Notes: a model not told the origin generated them from the sequence alone. A DNA stretch of 32,790 nucleotides from a bacterium (GCA_028727105.1 JAQYOU010000114.1:1-32790); one strand, 5' to 3'. Counted from the first letter of the stretch, positions 23,467-32,634 are shown. Numbers and translations: made by a program.

Positions 23467-25329
23467 ATGTCAGCGAAAAAATCTTATATAAAAATATGGG
23501 TCTTTCTGCTAATGGTGATTGCGTTCATCGGCATTGACGGTATGGCGGTGGTCCATGCACAGGAAACCGGGCAGACCACACAGGAAGTGCTGAAAGCAAG
23601 CTCACCGGAGGATATGGTACAGATTGCGGACGCACTTCACGCAACATGGGATGCAGATAGCGGACAGCTGATCTTGCAGGAGGATGTGTCATTAGCCGCA
23701 GATGTTATATTAAAAATGAATGACGATCTGACCATCGATCTGAATGGTCATCAGATGACGGATGGTGTAATTGACATTTATTCCGGCGGAATTGTCACAT
23801 TTCAGGGCAGCGGTGCGCTGGTTGACTGCAAGGTGCGATCCTGGCAGCATGGAACCGTGATACTTGCGGGAGATATCCGGTACGAGCATCGGACGGAGGC
23901 GCCCATCATACTGTATGATGGATCTCTGATCATTGAGAATGGAGAATTGATCGGGACAGCGAAGCCTGCTTCCATTGCGCAAGGTGATCACGAGGGGTAT
24001 GAGACACCGGAGGTATGCGTCAGGGGCGGAAAGATTTATGGCGGGATCAGTATTTCCTTTGGAAAGCTGACTGTGGAAGGCGGTACGTTAAAGGATGGAA
24101 TCCGGGCGTATTGTTCGCGTGTGAATGTGTCTGGCGGAACCATCACCGGAGGTATCCGGGTGTTGGCAGACAGCGATAGTGGTTTTGGGTCACTGACTGT
24201 CTCGGGAGGACTGATCAATGGTCAGGTGCAGATGGAAAGACCTGTATTTACCATGACGGGCGGAACCATCAAGGCAGCACAGAGTCCGGTCATCGAGGCC
24301 GGTACAGAGCAGGCGGTGAATGAGTCGGTTCGTGAGAAGATCCATATTTCCGGTGGTACGATCATTTCTACAAAGGCAGGCGGCACCGGTATTCGTGTGT
24401 ATAGTGCAAATGTCCGTCTCTCCGGCGGTACGATCAAAAATGCGACCGGAACGGGCAAATATGGTGTGTATGCCTGCAATTATACAGATCAGGTAACGTT
24501 TAAATATAATAAAACGAATTGTAAACTGAGCGGTTTTTCCGTAAAGACAAAAACAGTCGATAAATCGAATTACTGCGGCAAACAACTTACTTATAAATAT
24601 GACAAAAGAACAGCTACACTGACGGTTTCAGGAACCGGCGAAATGTTTTACGGAATGTGCTTTTGGGAATATGATGATATCAGTCAGATGAGGCATGTGG
24701 TGATAGGAAAAGGAGTCACTTCGATTGCCGGTAGTGTATTTTCATATAGCAAACAGTTACAGGACGTGAAAATGGCAGACACCGTTACTGCCATAGCGGT
24801 AGGTGCATTTTCAAACTGTCCGAAATTGAAAACGGTAACATTTTCAAAGAATCTAAGGACGATCGGAGCGTATGCATTCATGGTTGATCGTTCGCTGACC
24901 GAAGCAGTCCTGCCAAATACGGTAGAAAGTGTCGGTGACCAGTGCTTTTTCGGATGTAAGTCCATGAAGCGACTGGTGTTGTCTGACCGGATGACAATCG
25001 TTCCACAGTATATGTGCCAGAACTGTGTAAGCCTTACGAAGGTAGATATACCGAAGAGTGTTGCAGAGATTGGCCGGGGGGCATTTGTCGGATGCAAAAA
25101 GCTGGAGAATGTCACGTTTCACAAAGGTCTGCAGGATATAGGGATCGGTGCATTTTTAAATTGCAGCAGTATCAAAAAGATAACGATTCCATCCTCTGTC
25201 GCTCAGATTCAGAAGAGAGCGTTTCAAGATTGTGAGAAGCTGTCGGAGGTGACGATCAAAGCGCCGGAATATACAACTGTGGCGGCGGACGCCTTTTGTG
25301 GTACGCCCTATGCTCTGACGAATATGTAA
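23467..25329 (+). CDS. Secreted BspA-like leucine-rich-repeat protein with beta-helix region
   Basis: A 620-aa exported protein. The signal peptide is about residues 1-36 (IWVFLLMVIAFIGIDGMAVVHAQ). Residues about 60-340 look like a right-handed beta-helix built of repeated S/TGGTI turns (VSGGTITGG, VSGGLINGQ, MTGGTIKAA, ISGGTIIST, LSGGTIKNA). Residues about 390-615 are BspA-type (LRR_5) repeats: VTSIAGSVFSYSKQLQDVKM, AVGAFSNCPKLKTVTF, IGRGAFVGCKKLENVTF. There is no LPXTG motif, dockerin or membrane anchor, so release or non-covalent wall attachment is likely. BspA-like proteins are linked to binding of host or bacterial surfaces; no ligand is indicated here. ATG 23467 has aagaggag upstream. 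Confidence 0.88.
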   Translation: MSAKKSYIKIWVFLLMVIAFIGIDGMAVVHAQETGQTTQEVLKASSPEDMVQIADALHATWDADSGQLILQEDVSLAADVILKMNDDLTIDLNGHQMTDGVIDIYSGGIVTFQGSGALVDCKVRSWQHGTVILAGDIRYEHRTEAPIILYDGSLIIENGELIGTAKPASIAQGDHEGYETPEVCVRGGKIYGGISISFGKLTVEGGTLKDGIRAYCSRVNVSGGTITGGIRVLADSDSGFGSLTVSGGLINGQVQMERPVFTMTGGTIKAAQSPVIEAGTEQAVNESVREKIHISGGTIISTKAGGTGIRVYSANVRLSGGTIKNATGTGKYGVYACNYTDQVTFKYNKTNCKLSGFSVKTKTVDKSNYCGKQLTYKYDKRTATLTVSGTGEMFYGMCFWEYDDISQMRHVVIGKGVTSIAGSVFSYSKQLQDVKMADTVTAIAVGAFSNCPKLKTVTFSKNLRTIGAYAFMVDRSLTEAVLPNTVESVGDQCFFGCKSMKRLVLSDRMTIVPQYMCQNCVSLTKVDIPKSVAEIGRGAFVGCKKLENVTFHKGLQDIGIGAFLNCSSIKKITIPSSVAQIQKRAFQDCEKLSEVTIKAPEYTTVAADAFCGTPYALTNM

Positions 25330-25370
25330 GGGTGAGTAAAGAAAAAGAGAAAGATGGGAAGAAGTTAACA

Positions 25371-26231
25371 ATGAGGATTGGATTTATCGGAGCAGGAAAA
25401 GTAGGCTGCTCACTTGGGAAGTATTTAAAGGAATCGGCGGGAGACTGGCAGATCGAGGGATATTTCAGCCGCAGCACAGAGTCGGCAAAGGAGGCGGCCG
25501 TGTTCACTGACAGCAGGGTGATCGATCAGGTGGAGCTGCTGGCACAGATGTCAGATGTGATCTTTATAACGACACCGGATGGGGCAATCGCAGATATCTG
25601 GCAGGAATTATGTGATTGCGGGGCTTCGCTGGAGGACAAGATGGTGGTACATTGCAGCGGTCTGCTTGCATCGACTGTCTTTGCAGGTGCAGAAGAACGG
25701 GGTGTCACAGCAGCCAGTCTGCATCCCTTTTATGCGGTATCAGACCGGTATCATTCCTATGAGATGCTGTCGGAAGCATTGTTTACGCTGGAGGGAAGCG
25801 GTGTGCGTTTAGACGAGCTACAGCAATTGCTGGAGGCCAGCGGGTTGACGATCCAGCGGATCGATGCCGGTTCGAAGATGAAATATCATGCAGCTGCTTC
25901 CGTAGGCTCAAACCTGATGGTGGGCCTTGCAGAGCTGGCGATCGGTCTGCTCGTTGACTGCGGATTTGACAGAGAACATGCACGAATAGCACTTCGCCCC
26001 TTGATGCAGGGAAATCTGGATGCTATTATGGAAAAGGATACGGTAGATGCGTTGACCGGTCCTGCGGAACGCGCGGATGTGGATACAGTGGACGCACATC
26101 TTCAGACGTTATCGGGCGATGACCGGGAGATCTACCGTCTGCTCACAAAAAAGATCGTAGCGCTTGCAAAGCAGAAAAATCCGGAGCGTGACTATGAGCA
26201 GTTGGAAGCGCATCTGATGAAAACAGAATGA
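25371..26231 (+). CDS. Rossmann-fold protein with DUF2520 domain
   Basis: A 286-aa protein with an N-terminal NAD(P)-binding Rossmann motif (MRIGFIGAGKVGCSLG), the segment DVIFITTPDGAIADIW, HCSGLLAS and SLHPFYAV, followed by the helical DUF2520 domain (about 135-280; KYHAAASVGSNLMVGLAELA, GPAERADVDTVDAHL). The fold resembles 6-phosphogluconate/ketopantoate-type dehydrogenases, but the substrate is unknown. The start is ATG 25371 (gggaagaag upstream); the track start at 25296 overlaps the preceding gene. With a 41-bp gap behind and 46 bp ahead to degV, it may share a transcript with both. Confidence 0.88.
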   Translation: MRIGFIGAGKVGCSLGKYLKESAGDWQIEGYFSRSTESAKEAAVFTDSRVIDQVELLAQMSDVIFITTPDGAIADIWQELCDCGASLEDKMVVHCSGLLASTVFAGAEERGVTAASLHPFYAVSDRYHSYEMLSEALFTLEGSGVRLDELQQLLEASGLTIQRIDAGSKMKYHAAASVGSNLMVGLAELAIGLLVDCGFDREHARIALRPLMQGNLDAIMEKDTVDALTGPAERADVDTVDAHLQTLSGDDREIYRLLTKKIVALAKQKNPERDYEQLEAHLMKTE

Positions 26232-26277
26232 ATGATTGAAATACAGGTAAAACTATAAGAAACGGAGAGGGGATTCT

Positions 26278-27129
26278 ATGGTGAAGATTATTGCAGACAG
26301 TACGTGTGATCTGTCAGCGGAACTGATCGCAAAGTATGATGTGGATATACTGCCGCTTCATATTTTACTTGGTGAAAAAGAGTATGAGGACGGAAAGAGT
26401 ATCACGCCGGAGGAGATTTTTCAGTGGTCGGACGAGCATGAGACGACACCGAAGACGTCCGCACCGGCCATGGAGACGACGATGGAACTACTGCGTCCTT
26501 ACATTCAGAAAGGGCAGGAGTGTGTCTGCTTTTGCGTTTCCGAATCCATGTCCACATGCGGAAACGTGATCCGTATGGCGGCGGAGGAATTGGAGGCAGA
26601 ATCGCTTGTTCACGTGATCGATTCACAAAATCTATCCACCGGGATCGGTCTGTTGGTCATTGAGGCAGCGATCATGGCAAAGGAGGGAAAGACGGCTGCT
26701 CAGATCGTCTCTCAAGTCGAGGCTCTTCGTCCGCTTGTGCGTGCAAGCTTTGTGGTGGATACGCTTGTGTATCTGCATCGCGGCGGTCGTTGTGGTGGGC
26801 TGACGGCAATGCTTGGCGGAGCGCTGAAGCTGCACCCAAAGATCGTTGTAGAAGAGGGAGCCATGCACAGCACAAAAAAATACCGCGGAAATATGAAATC
26901 CGTGGTCCTTTCTTATGTGAAGGATATGGAAGCTGAGCTGAAAAAAGCGAAAAACGACCGCGTGTTCATCACTCACTCCGGATGCAAGCCGGCTGTGGTA
27001 GAACTGGTGCGGGAATATCTGCAAAGCCTGGGTGTGTTTGCAGAAATCCTGGAAACAAGGGCAGGCGGCGTGGTCAGCAGTCATTGCGGGCCTGGAACAT
27101 TGGGTGTGCTCTTTATCGCAAAAGATTGA
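26278..27129 (+). CDS. DegV-family fatty-acid-binding protein
   Basis: DegV/FakB proteins bind a long-chain fatty acid, and FakB types present it to the kinase FakA. The 283-aa product has IIADSTCDLSAELIAKYDVDILPL at the N-terminus and the lipid-contacting TSAPAMETT. FVVDTLVYLHRGGRCGG and the C-terminal SSHCGPGTLGVLFIAKD are standard for the family. No fakA-like gene is in the window, so a FakB role is not shown. Start ATG 26278 has cggagagggg upstream. A 12-bp inverted repeat follows, between this gene and the convergent NUDIX gene. Confidence 0.94.
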   Translation: MVKIIADSTCDLSAELIAKYDVDILPLHILLGEKEYEDGKSITPEEIFQWSDEHETTPKTSAPAMETTMELLRPYIQKGQECVCFCVSESMSTCGNVIRMAAEELEAESLVHVIDSQNLSTGIGLLVIEAAIMAKEGKTAAQIVSQVEALRPLVRASFVVDTLVYLHRGGRCGGLTAMLGGALKLHPKIVVEEGAMHSTKKYRGNMKSVVLSYVKDMEAELKKAKNDRVFITHSGCKPAVVELVREYLQSLGVFAEILETRAGGVVSSHCGPGTLGVLFIAKD

Positions 27130-27149
27130 TTAAACAAAAGAATTATTGA

Positions 27150-27210
27150 ACCAGATCTATGGTTTTTTCGCTGCATCTGACATGCGAAAGCTCAAAATCA
27201 TAGATCTGGT
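27150..27210. repeat. Nested inverted repeat between convergent genes
   Basis: ACCAGATCTATG (27150-27161) and CATAGATCTGGT (27199-27210) form a perfect 12-bp inverted repeat. Inside, TTTCGC/GCGAAA and GCAT/ATGC stems can form. It lies between degV (+) and the NUDIX gene (-), so it may act as a two-way terminator, though T-runs are poor on both sides. Confidence 0.65.
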
Positions 27211-27224
27211 ATGCGAAACTGAAT

Positions 27225-27686
27225 TTAATAACGGATAAAGTGTGAATCTGCCAGTGTATCGCCCTCGTAGACAAGCTTTAACGAGAATAATCCGTCATTT
27301 TCCATCAGTTCGCGGAGAAAAATGACATCTCCTTCCCATAAATGCAAATTCAATACGTCTTCTTTGGGCACCCATGCGAGCTCGCCTTCGTTGCAGTCGC
27401 ACAGGGTGCCTTCGAATTTGTCTGCAGTAAACAGATGCATGTATTCGCCTTCCCATTCATTGGAGAGGAAGGTAACGATCCCGCGGAACCGGTAGCCTGT
27501 CAGTGTAAGTCCTGTTTCTTCATACACCTCCCGCAGCAGACATTCCTCTGGTGTCTCATTGTTTTCAAATTTCCCCCCAACACCGATCCATTTGTCATGA
27601 TTCAGATCATTTTCTTTTTTTGTTCGATGGAGCATAAGGTATTCGTTTTTGTCGTTTTCAATATAACATAAGGTGGTCAGTTTCAT
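27225..27686 (-). CDS. NUDIX hydrolase (MutT-like, 8-oxo-dGTP diphosphatase type)
   Basis: Hydrolyses a nucleoside diphosphate linked to another moiety using Mg2+; close relatives sanitise oxidised dNTPs. In 153 aa, residues 38-60 match the Nudix box GX5EX7REUXEEXGU exactly: G38-KFENN-E44, then REVYEETGL. MLHRTKKENDLNHDKWIGVGGKFE before it is typical of the MutT/8-oxo-dGTP diphosphatase subgroup. The start at 27686 has aaagga upstream on the - strand. A possible - strand -10 box TATAAT lies at 27763-27758 with a weak -35 (TTTCTT). It is the only gene besides the araC type on the - strand. Confidence 0.92.
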   Translation of the reverse strand: MKLTTLCYIENDKNEYLMLHRTKKENDLNHDKWIGVGGKFENNETPEECLLREVYEETGLTLTGYRFRGIVTFLSNEWEGEYMHLFTADKFEGTLCDCNEGELAWVPKEDVLNLHLWEGDVIFLRELMENDGLFSLKLVYEGDTLADSHFIRY

Positions 27687-27885
27687 TTTTTACGTCCTTT
27701 CGTATCTGTGAAGGTCCTGAACAGTTGCGTCCTTTCTTTGTAAGCTCTTTATGGATGATTATAGTCTTGAATAGCTCGAAAAGAAAGTGTACATACTGAA
27801 ATCAGATGCTGATTTGGGAGAAAGAGCCTAAAATTGTAACAAGTGCACAAAAAAAGGATGTAAAAGTTAGCAATTCAGCATATTG

Positions 27886-27899
27886 CGGAAACGTTACCG
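27886..27899. promoter_or_regulatory. LacI-family operator upstream of the maltodextrin operon
   Basis: CGGAAACGTTACCG is palindromic except for one A/T pair of positions, with the central AACGTT typical of LacI/GalR-family (MalR- or CcpA-like) operators. It lies 71 bp before the binding-protein start. The 27687-27885 stretch holds no gene; I could not identify a convincing + strand -35/-10 pair there. Confidence 0.6.
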
Positions 27900-27969
27900 G
27901 AAACAATACTGAAAACGATCCCAACGCAAACCAGAAAACAATAATAAAAAAGAAAAATGGAGGAAAAAC

Positions 27970-29331
27970 ATGAAAAAGAGAATCGTGTGCGCAATGATGT
28001 GCGTAGCAATGGCAGCAACTTCACTTGTAGGATGTGGCTCCAAGGCAAATGAGGGAGCAGCAGACAACAGTTCTGCAGAGAAGAAAGATGATGCATCAGC
28101 AGAAGGAAAGGTTTACTACTTAAACTTCAAGCCGGAAGCAGCTGATCAGTGGACAGCATTAGCTGAGACCTATTCAGAAGAGACCGGCGTAGAGGTAACT
28201 GTTCAGACAGCAGCATCAGGAACATATGAGCAGACCTTGAAGTCAGAGATGGCAAAGTCAAATGCTCCCACCTTATTCCAGGTAAATGGACCTGTAGGAC
28301 TTGCTTCCTGGAAGGATTACTGCTATGACTTAGCAGGCAGCGACATTTACAGCCAGGTGAAGAGTGATGACTTCGTATTAAAGGAAGGCGACGCAGTAGA
28401 GGCTATTCAGTACGCAATTGAGGTTTACGGTATCATTTACAACAAGACAATCTTAGATGAGTACTGTGGAAAAGATTATGCAGTTGTGAAATCAGCAGAC
28501 GAGATCAACAGCTTTGATAAGTTAAAAGCAGTAGCTGACAGCATCCAGGAGAACAAGGATGATCTTGGTGTTAAGGGCGCATTTGCTTCCGCAGGTATGG
28601 ATCCTTCTTCTGACTGGAGATTCAAGACTCACTTAGCAAACCTTCCGATCTACTACGAGTACAAGGATAAAGGAATCGGATACACCGATAAGATTGAGGG
28701 AACTTACCTTGACAAGTACAAGCAGATCTGGGATCTCTACATTACAGATTCTACCTGTGAGCCTTCCATGATATCTTCTAAGACCGGTGATGATGCAAGA
28801 GCAGAGTTCGTTTTAGGTGAGGCAGTATTCTTCCAGAATGGTACCTGGGAGTATGGTAACCTGATCGAGGGCGGTATGACTGATGATGATCTTGGAATGT
28901 TACCGATCTACATCGGAGCAGCTGGTGAGGAGAATCAAGGATTATGCGTAGGTTCTGAGAACTACTGGTGTGTAAACAAAAACGCTTCTGAGGCAGATAT
29001 TCAGGCAACCTTAGATTTCATGAACTGGTGCATTACCTCTGATACAGGACGCGATGCACTTGCAAACCAGATGGGCTTCTTAACACCTTTCAAGAGCTTC
29101 GATGATGGTTATATGCCTGCAAACAAGCTGATCGACTGTTCCAATGAGTATGTGGATAGTGGCAAGACATCCGTTGCATGGAGCTTCTTAACGATTCCTT
29201 CTGAGACTTGGAAGGATGGCGTTGGAGCAGCTTTAACTGAGTACGCTCAGGGTACCGGCGACTGGAAGGCAGTTGAGGATGCATTCGTAATCGGATGGGA
29301 GGATGAGTACGCAGCAGCTCACATGGAGTAA
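27970..29331 (+). CDS. ABC sugar-binding lipoprotein (maltodextrin type)
   Basis: Extracellular solute-binding protein that captures sugar for the importer. The 453-aa product has a lipoprotein signal with lipobox LVGC (Cys22) and a polar Ser/Ala/Asp linker (about 24-45). A family 1 binding fold follows (KVYYLNFKPEAADQWTALAETYSEETGVEVTV, KSEMAKSNAPTLFQVNG, GTWEYGNL). Codon use is rich in tta and gca compared with neighbours, suggesting high expression. Its place ahead of two permeases and malQ makes malto-oligosaccharide the best guess, although the fold family binds many sugars. The RBS is tggagg. A terminator hairpin after the stop likely keeps downstream mRNA lower. Confidence 0.92.
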   Translation: MKKRIVCAMMCVAMAATSLVGCGSKANEGAADNSSAEKKDDASAEGKVYYLNFKPEAADQWTALAETYSEETGVEVTVQTAASGTYEQTLKSEMAKSNAPTLFQVNGPVGLASWKDYCYDLAGSDIYSQVKSDDFVLKEGDAVEAIQYAIEVYGIIYNKTILDEYCGKDYAVVKSADEINSFDKLKAVADSIQENKDDLGVKGAFASAGMDPSSDWRFKTHLANLPIYYEYKDKGIGYTDKIEGTYLDKYKQIWDLYITDSTCEPSMISSKTGDDARAEFVLGEAVFFQNGTWEYGNLIEGGMTDDDLGMLPIYIGAAGEENQGLCVGSENYWCVNKNASEADIQATLDFMNWCITSDTGRDALANQMGFLTPFKSFDDGYMPANKLIDCSNEYVDSGKTSVAWSFLTIPSETWKDGVGAALTEYAQGTGDWKAVEDAFVIGWEDEYAAAHME

Positions 29332-29360
29332 TCCGAAAATAGTTACTGTAAGCAAATGAA

Positions 29361-29397
29361 TAATGGGCGGTTTGTAACAAGCCGCCCATTTTTTATT
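29361..29397 (+). terminator. Internal terminator between binding protein and permeases
   Basis: AATGGGCGGTTTG pairs with CAAGCCGCCCATT (one G-U) around loop taa, followed by a T-run. Its position inside the operon suggests partial termination, giving more binding protein than permease. Confidence 0.85.
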
Positions 29398-29417
29398 CAA
29401 GGGAGTGAACCAAAATT

Positions 29418-30263
29418 ATGAACACAAAATCAATGAAAAAATATTCGCCGATTTTTGTACTTCCTACCTTCGCAGCTTTCACGATCGGCTTTATCATCCC
29501 GTTTATCATGGGAATTTATCTTTCATTCTGTAAATTTACAACCGTTACAGATGCAAAGCTGGTAGGATTCAATAATTACCTGAAGGTCTTTCAGGACCCG
29601 ACTTTTGTACATGCGCTGTGGTATACAGCATTGTTTACTGTAGTATCCGTTCTCACGATCAATCTGTTTGCATTTACGATCGCGATGTTATTAACAAAGG
29701 CAATGAAAGGTACGAACCTGTTCAGAACCGTTTTCTTTATGCCGAACCTGATCGGTGGTATCGTATTAGGTTACATCTGGCAGTTGATCTTAAACGGTGT
29801 CCTGCTTTACTTTGACCGTACCTTAACATATAGTGCTACCTATGGCTTCTGGGGCTTAGTCATTCTGATGAACTGGCAGCAGATCGGATATATGATGATC
29901 ATCTATATCGCAGGTATCCAGAATATCCCCGGAGAGCTGATCGAGGCAGCAAAGATCGACGGAGCAAGCAAGTGGCAGATCTTAAAGAATGTTACGATTC
30001 CGATGCTGATGCCGTCCATCACCATCTGCAGCTTCCTGACATTGACAAACGGCTTCAAGCTGTTTGACCAGAATATGGCATTGACCGGCGGCGCTCCGTC
30101 AGATAAGTCTCAGATGCTCGCACTCAATATTTTCGATACCTTCTACGGCAGAACCGGATGGGAAGGCGTTGGTCAGGCAAAGGCAGTGATCTTCTTTATC
30201 TTAGTAGCAGTTATTGCAATTGTTCAGCTTCGTGCAACCAGAAGTAAGGAGGTACAGCAGTAA
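29418..30263 (+). CDS. ABC sugar permease, MalF-like
   Basis: First membrane subunit of the importer, 281 aa with six hydrophobic segments. The EAA loop that docks the ATPase reads ELIEAAKIDGASKWQILKNVTIPMLMP. A MalF-type N-terminus (KKYSPIFVLPTFAAFTIGFIIPFIMGIYLSF) lacks the large extra periplasmic loop of E. coli MalF, as usual in Gram-positives. RBS aaggga-gtg lies upstream. The stop codon overlaps the start of the next permease by one base, so translation is coupled. Confidence 0.94.
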   Translation: MNTKSMKKYSPIFVLPTFAAFTIGFIIPFIMGIYLSFCKFTTVTDAKLVGFNNYLKVFQDPTFVHALWYTALFTVVSVLTINLFAFTIAMLLTKAMKGTNLFRTVFFMPNLIGGIVLGYIWQLILNGVLLYFDRTLTYSATYGFWGLVILMNWQQIGYMMIIYIAGIQNIPGELIEAAKIDGASKWQILKNVTIPMLMPSITICSFLTLTNGFKLFDQNMALTGGAPSDKSQMLALNIFDTFYGRTGWEGVGQAKAVIFFILVAVIAIVQLRATRSKEVQQ

Positions 30264-31096
30264 TGGAAAAGAAAAATAAAGTTACAATTGGCACTCTATT
30301 TTTTTCAATCCTGAGTATCGCATGGCTTGCACCGATATTTATCGTGCTGGTCAACTCTTTTAAGAGGAAGGCATATATCAGCAGACAGCCCTTTAGTATT
30401 CCGACCGGAAAAGCTTTTGTAGGCTTACAGAACTATGTGGATGGAATGAAGAAGATCGGATTCTTGCAGTCATTCGGATACTCTCTGTGGATCACAGTTG
30501 CATCTGTTGCAGTTATCATCTTGTGCACATCCATGTTTGCGTGGTATAATACCAGAGTGAAGACAAAGATAACCACAGCATTGTATTATCTGTGTGCGTT
30601 CTCTATGATCGTACCGTTCCAGATGGTTATGTTTACCTTATCCAAGCTGGCTGATATGATGCATCTCGGAAATCCCCTTGGTATCGTTATCGTGTATCTT
30701 GGCTTCGGAGCCGGTCTGGCCGTATTCATGTTCTGTGGATTTGTGAAATCGGTTCCTGTTGAGATTGAGGAAGCTGCCATGATCGATGGCTGCAATCCGC
30801 TGGAGATCTTCTTCCAGGTTGTTTTGCCGGTGTTAAAGCCCACCTGTATCTCTACCGCGATCCTGCAGACTATGTGGATCTGGAATGACTATCTGCTTCC
30901 TTATCTGGTACTTGATATTACGAAGTTTAAGACGATCCCGATCGCGATCCAGTATCTGAAGGGTGGCTACGGTGCCGTTGATATGGGTGCGATGATGGCT
31001 ATGCTGGTGCTGGCGATCATCCCGATCGTTATTTTCTATTTATTCTGCCAGAAATACATTATCGAGGGCGTTGTGGCAGGCGCTGTGAAAGGCTAA
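30263..31096 (+). CDS. ABC sugar permease, MalG-like
   Basis: Second membrane subunit, 277 aa with six hydrophobic segments. The EAA motif reads EIEEAAMIDGCNPLEIFFQVVLPVLKP, followed by the TMWIWNDYLLPYL segment common in MalG/LacG relatives. ATG 30263 shares its A with the TAA of the previous gene, and aaggagg lies just upstream. No ATP-binding subunit follows; a shared MsmK-type ATPase elsewhere in the genome is expected, as in many Firmicutes carbohydrate importers. Confidence 0.94.
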   Translation: MEKKNKVTIGTLFFSILSIAWLAPIFIVLVNSFKRKAYISRQPFSIPTGKAFVGLQNYVDGMKKIGFLQSFGYSLWITVASVAVIILCTSMFAWYNTRVKTKITTALYYLCAFSMIVPFQMVMFTLSKLADMMHLGNPLGIVIVYLGFGAGLAVFMFCGFVKSVPVEIEEAAMIDGCNPLEIFFQVVLPVLKPTCISTAILQTMWIWNDYLLPYLVLDITKFKTIPIAIQYLKGGYGAVDMGAMMAMLVLAIIPIVIFYLFCQKYIIEGVVAGAVKG

Positions 31097-31116
31097 TATG
31101 AGGAGAAGGAACAGTT

Positions 31117-32634
31117 ATGAGAAGCAGTGGCATTTTATTACCGGTGAGTGCGCTTCCCGGTAAATACGGAATTGGAAGTTTCTCGAAAGAAGCATATGCA
31201 TTTGTAGATTTTTTGGAGGCTGCCGGACAAAAGCTCTGGCAGATCCTCCCGCTGGGACAGACCAGCTACGGGGATTCTCCGTATCAGTCATTTTCTACAT
31301 TTGCCGGAAATCCCTATTTTATCAGTCTGGAAACACTGATCGAAGAGGGTGCTTTGACCGAAGAGGAATGTGACAAGGCAGATTTCGGAAGAAATAAAAA
31401 GTACATTGATTATGGAAAAATGTATCACAGCCGTTACAAGATCCTTCATCTGGCATTTGAGCGTACGGATCTGAAAAACAATGACTCCTATCAGAAATTT
31501 TGCAGGGAAAACAGTCACTGGCTGGATGATTACGCGTTGTACATGGCGATCAAAATGGATCACGATGCAAAATGCTGGAGTGAGTGGGAGGATGACATTC
31601 GTCTTCGCAAGCCGCAGGCAATGGACAGCTATCGTGAAAAACTGGCAGCAGAGTTCGAGTGTTACCGTTATATGCAGTTCAAGTTTTTTGAGCAGTGGGA
31701 AAAGCTGAAGGCCTATGCAAACGGTAAGGGCATTCAGATCATCGGCGATCTGCCGATCTACGTCGCCTTTGACAGCTCTGACGCGTGGGCAAACCCGAAA
31801 CTGTTCCAGTTTGATGAGGACTGCAAGCCCATCTCGGTAGCAGGCTGTCCGCCGGATGCATTTTCACCAACCGGTCAGCTGTGGGGCAATCCGCTCTATG
31901 ACTGGGAGTATCACAAAGAGACCGGATATCAGTGGTGGACGAAGCGGATGGAGGCGTGCTACAAGATGTACGATATCATTCGGATCGACCATTTCCGGGG
32001 CTTCGATGAGTATTATGCGATTCCTGCCTACGAGGAGACTGCAGAGTTTGGCGAGTGGGAAAAGGGACCGGGCTATGAACTGTTTGAGGCAATTGAGAAG
32101 AAGCTTGGCAAATTAAATATTATCGTTGAGGATCTGGGTTTTATTACAGATTCTGTACGGGAGCTGGTTGCAAAGACCGGCTGGCCCAATATGAAGGTTT
32201 TGGAGTTTGCGTTTGACTCCAGAGATGATGCAGGGGCGAATGACTATATTCCTTTTGTATACGACAAGAACTGCGTGGTCTATACAGGAACACATGATAA
32301 TGAGACCCTGCTTGGCTGGTTGGATAATATCAGCAAGGATGACCGCAAGATGGTGGAAGCTTATCTGGACGAAAAAGGGGCTGACAAGAAGCGTTTGGTT
32401 CACTCCCTTGTCAGACTCGCGATGTCTTCCGTGGCTGACCGCTGTGTGATTCCCATGCAGGATTATCTATGTCTGGGGAATGAGGCTCGTATGAACGAGC
32501 CTTCCACCCTTGGCAAAAACTGGAAATGGCGTATGGGCTCCGGGAAGCTGACGAAAAAGCTTGCCAATGAAATCTATGAGCTCAGTGTTCTTTATGGAAG
32601 AGCAAAGAAAAAAGTGTCTAAAGGATGGGTGTAA
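31117..32634 (+). CDS. malQ: 4-alpha-glucanotransferase (amylomaltase)
   Basis: Transfers segments of alpha-1,4-glucan between malto-oligosaccharides (GH77), in the cytosol, feeding GlgP. The 505-aa product is the normal amylomaltase length. The N-terminus RSSGILLPVSALPGKYGIGSF and WQILPLGQTSYGDSPYQSFSTFAGNPYFI are diagnostic. The catalytic residues fit the family: Asp291 in IRIDHFRGF (nucleophile), Glu338 in VEDLGFIT (acid/base) and Asp394 in GTHDNET (transition-state aspartate). RBS gaggagaagga lies upstream. It is the last gene of the maltodextrin unit, 20 bp after the permease. I see no clear terminator after it within the window. Confidence 0.96.
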   Translation: MRSSGILLPVSALPGKYGIGSFSKEAYAFVDFLEAAGQKLWQILPLGQTSYGDSPYQSFSTFAGNPYFISLETLIEEGALTEEECDKADFGRNKKYIDYGKMYHSRYKILHLAFERTDLKNNDSYQKFCRENSHWLDDYALYMAIKMDHDAKCWSEWEDDIRLRKPQAMDSYREKLAAEFECYRYMQFKFFEQWEKLKAYANGKGIQIIGDLPIYVAFDSSDAWANPKLFQFDEDCKPISVAGCPPDAFSPTGQLWGNPLYDWEYHKETGYQWWTKRMEACYKMYDIIRIDHFRGFDEYYAIPAYEETAEFGEWEKGPGYELFEAIEKKLGKLNIIVEDLGFITDSVRELVAKTGWPNMKVLEFAFDSRDDAGANDYIPFVYDKNCVVYTGTHDNETLLGWLDNISKDDRKMVEAYLDEKGADKKRLVHSLVRLAMSSVADRCVIPMQDYLCLGNEARMNEPSTLGKNWKWRMGSGKLTKKLANEIYELSVLYGRAKKKVSKGWV

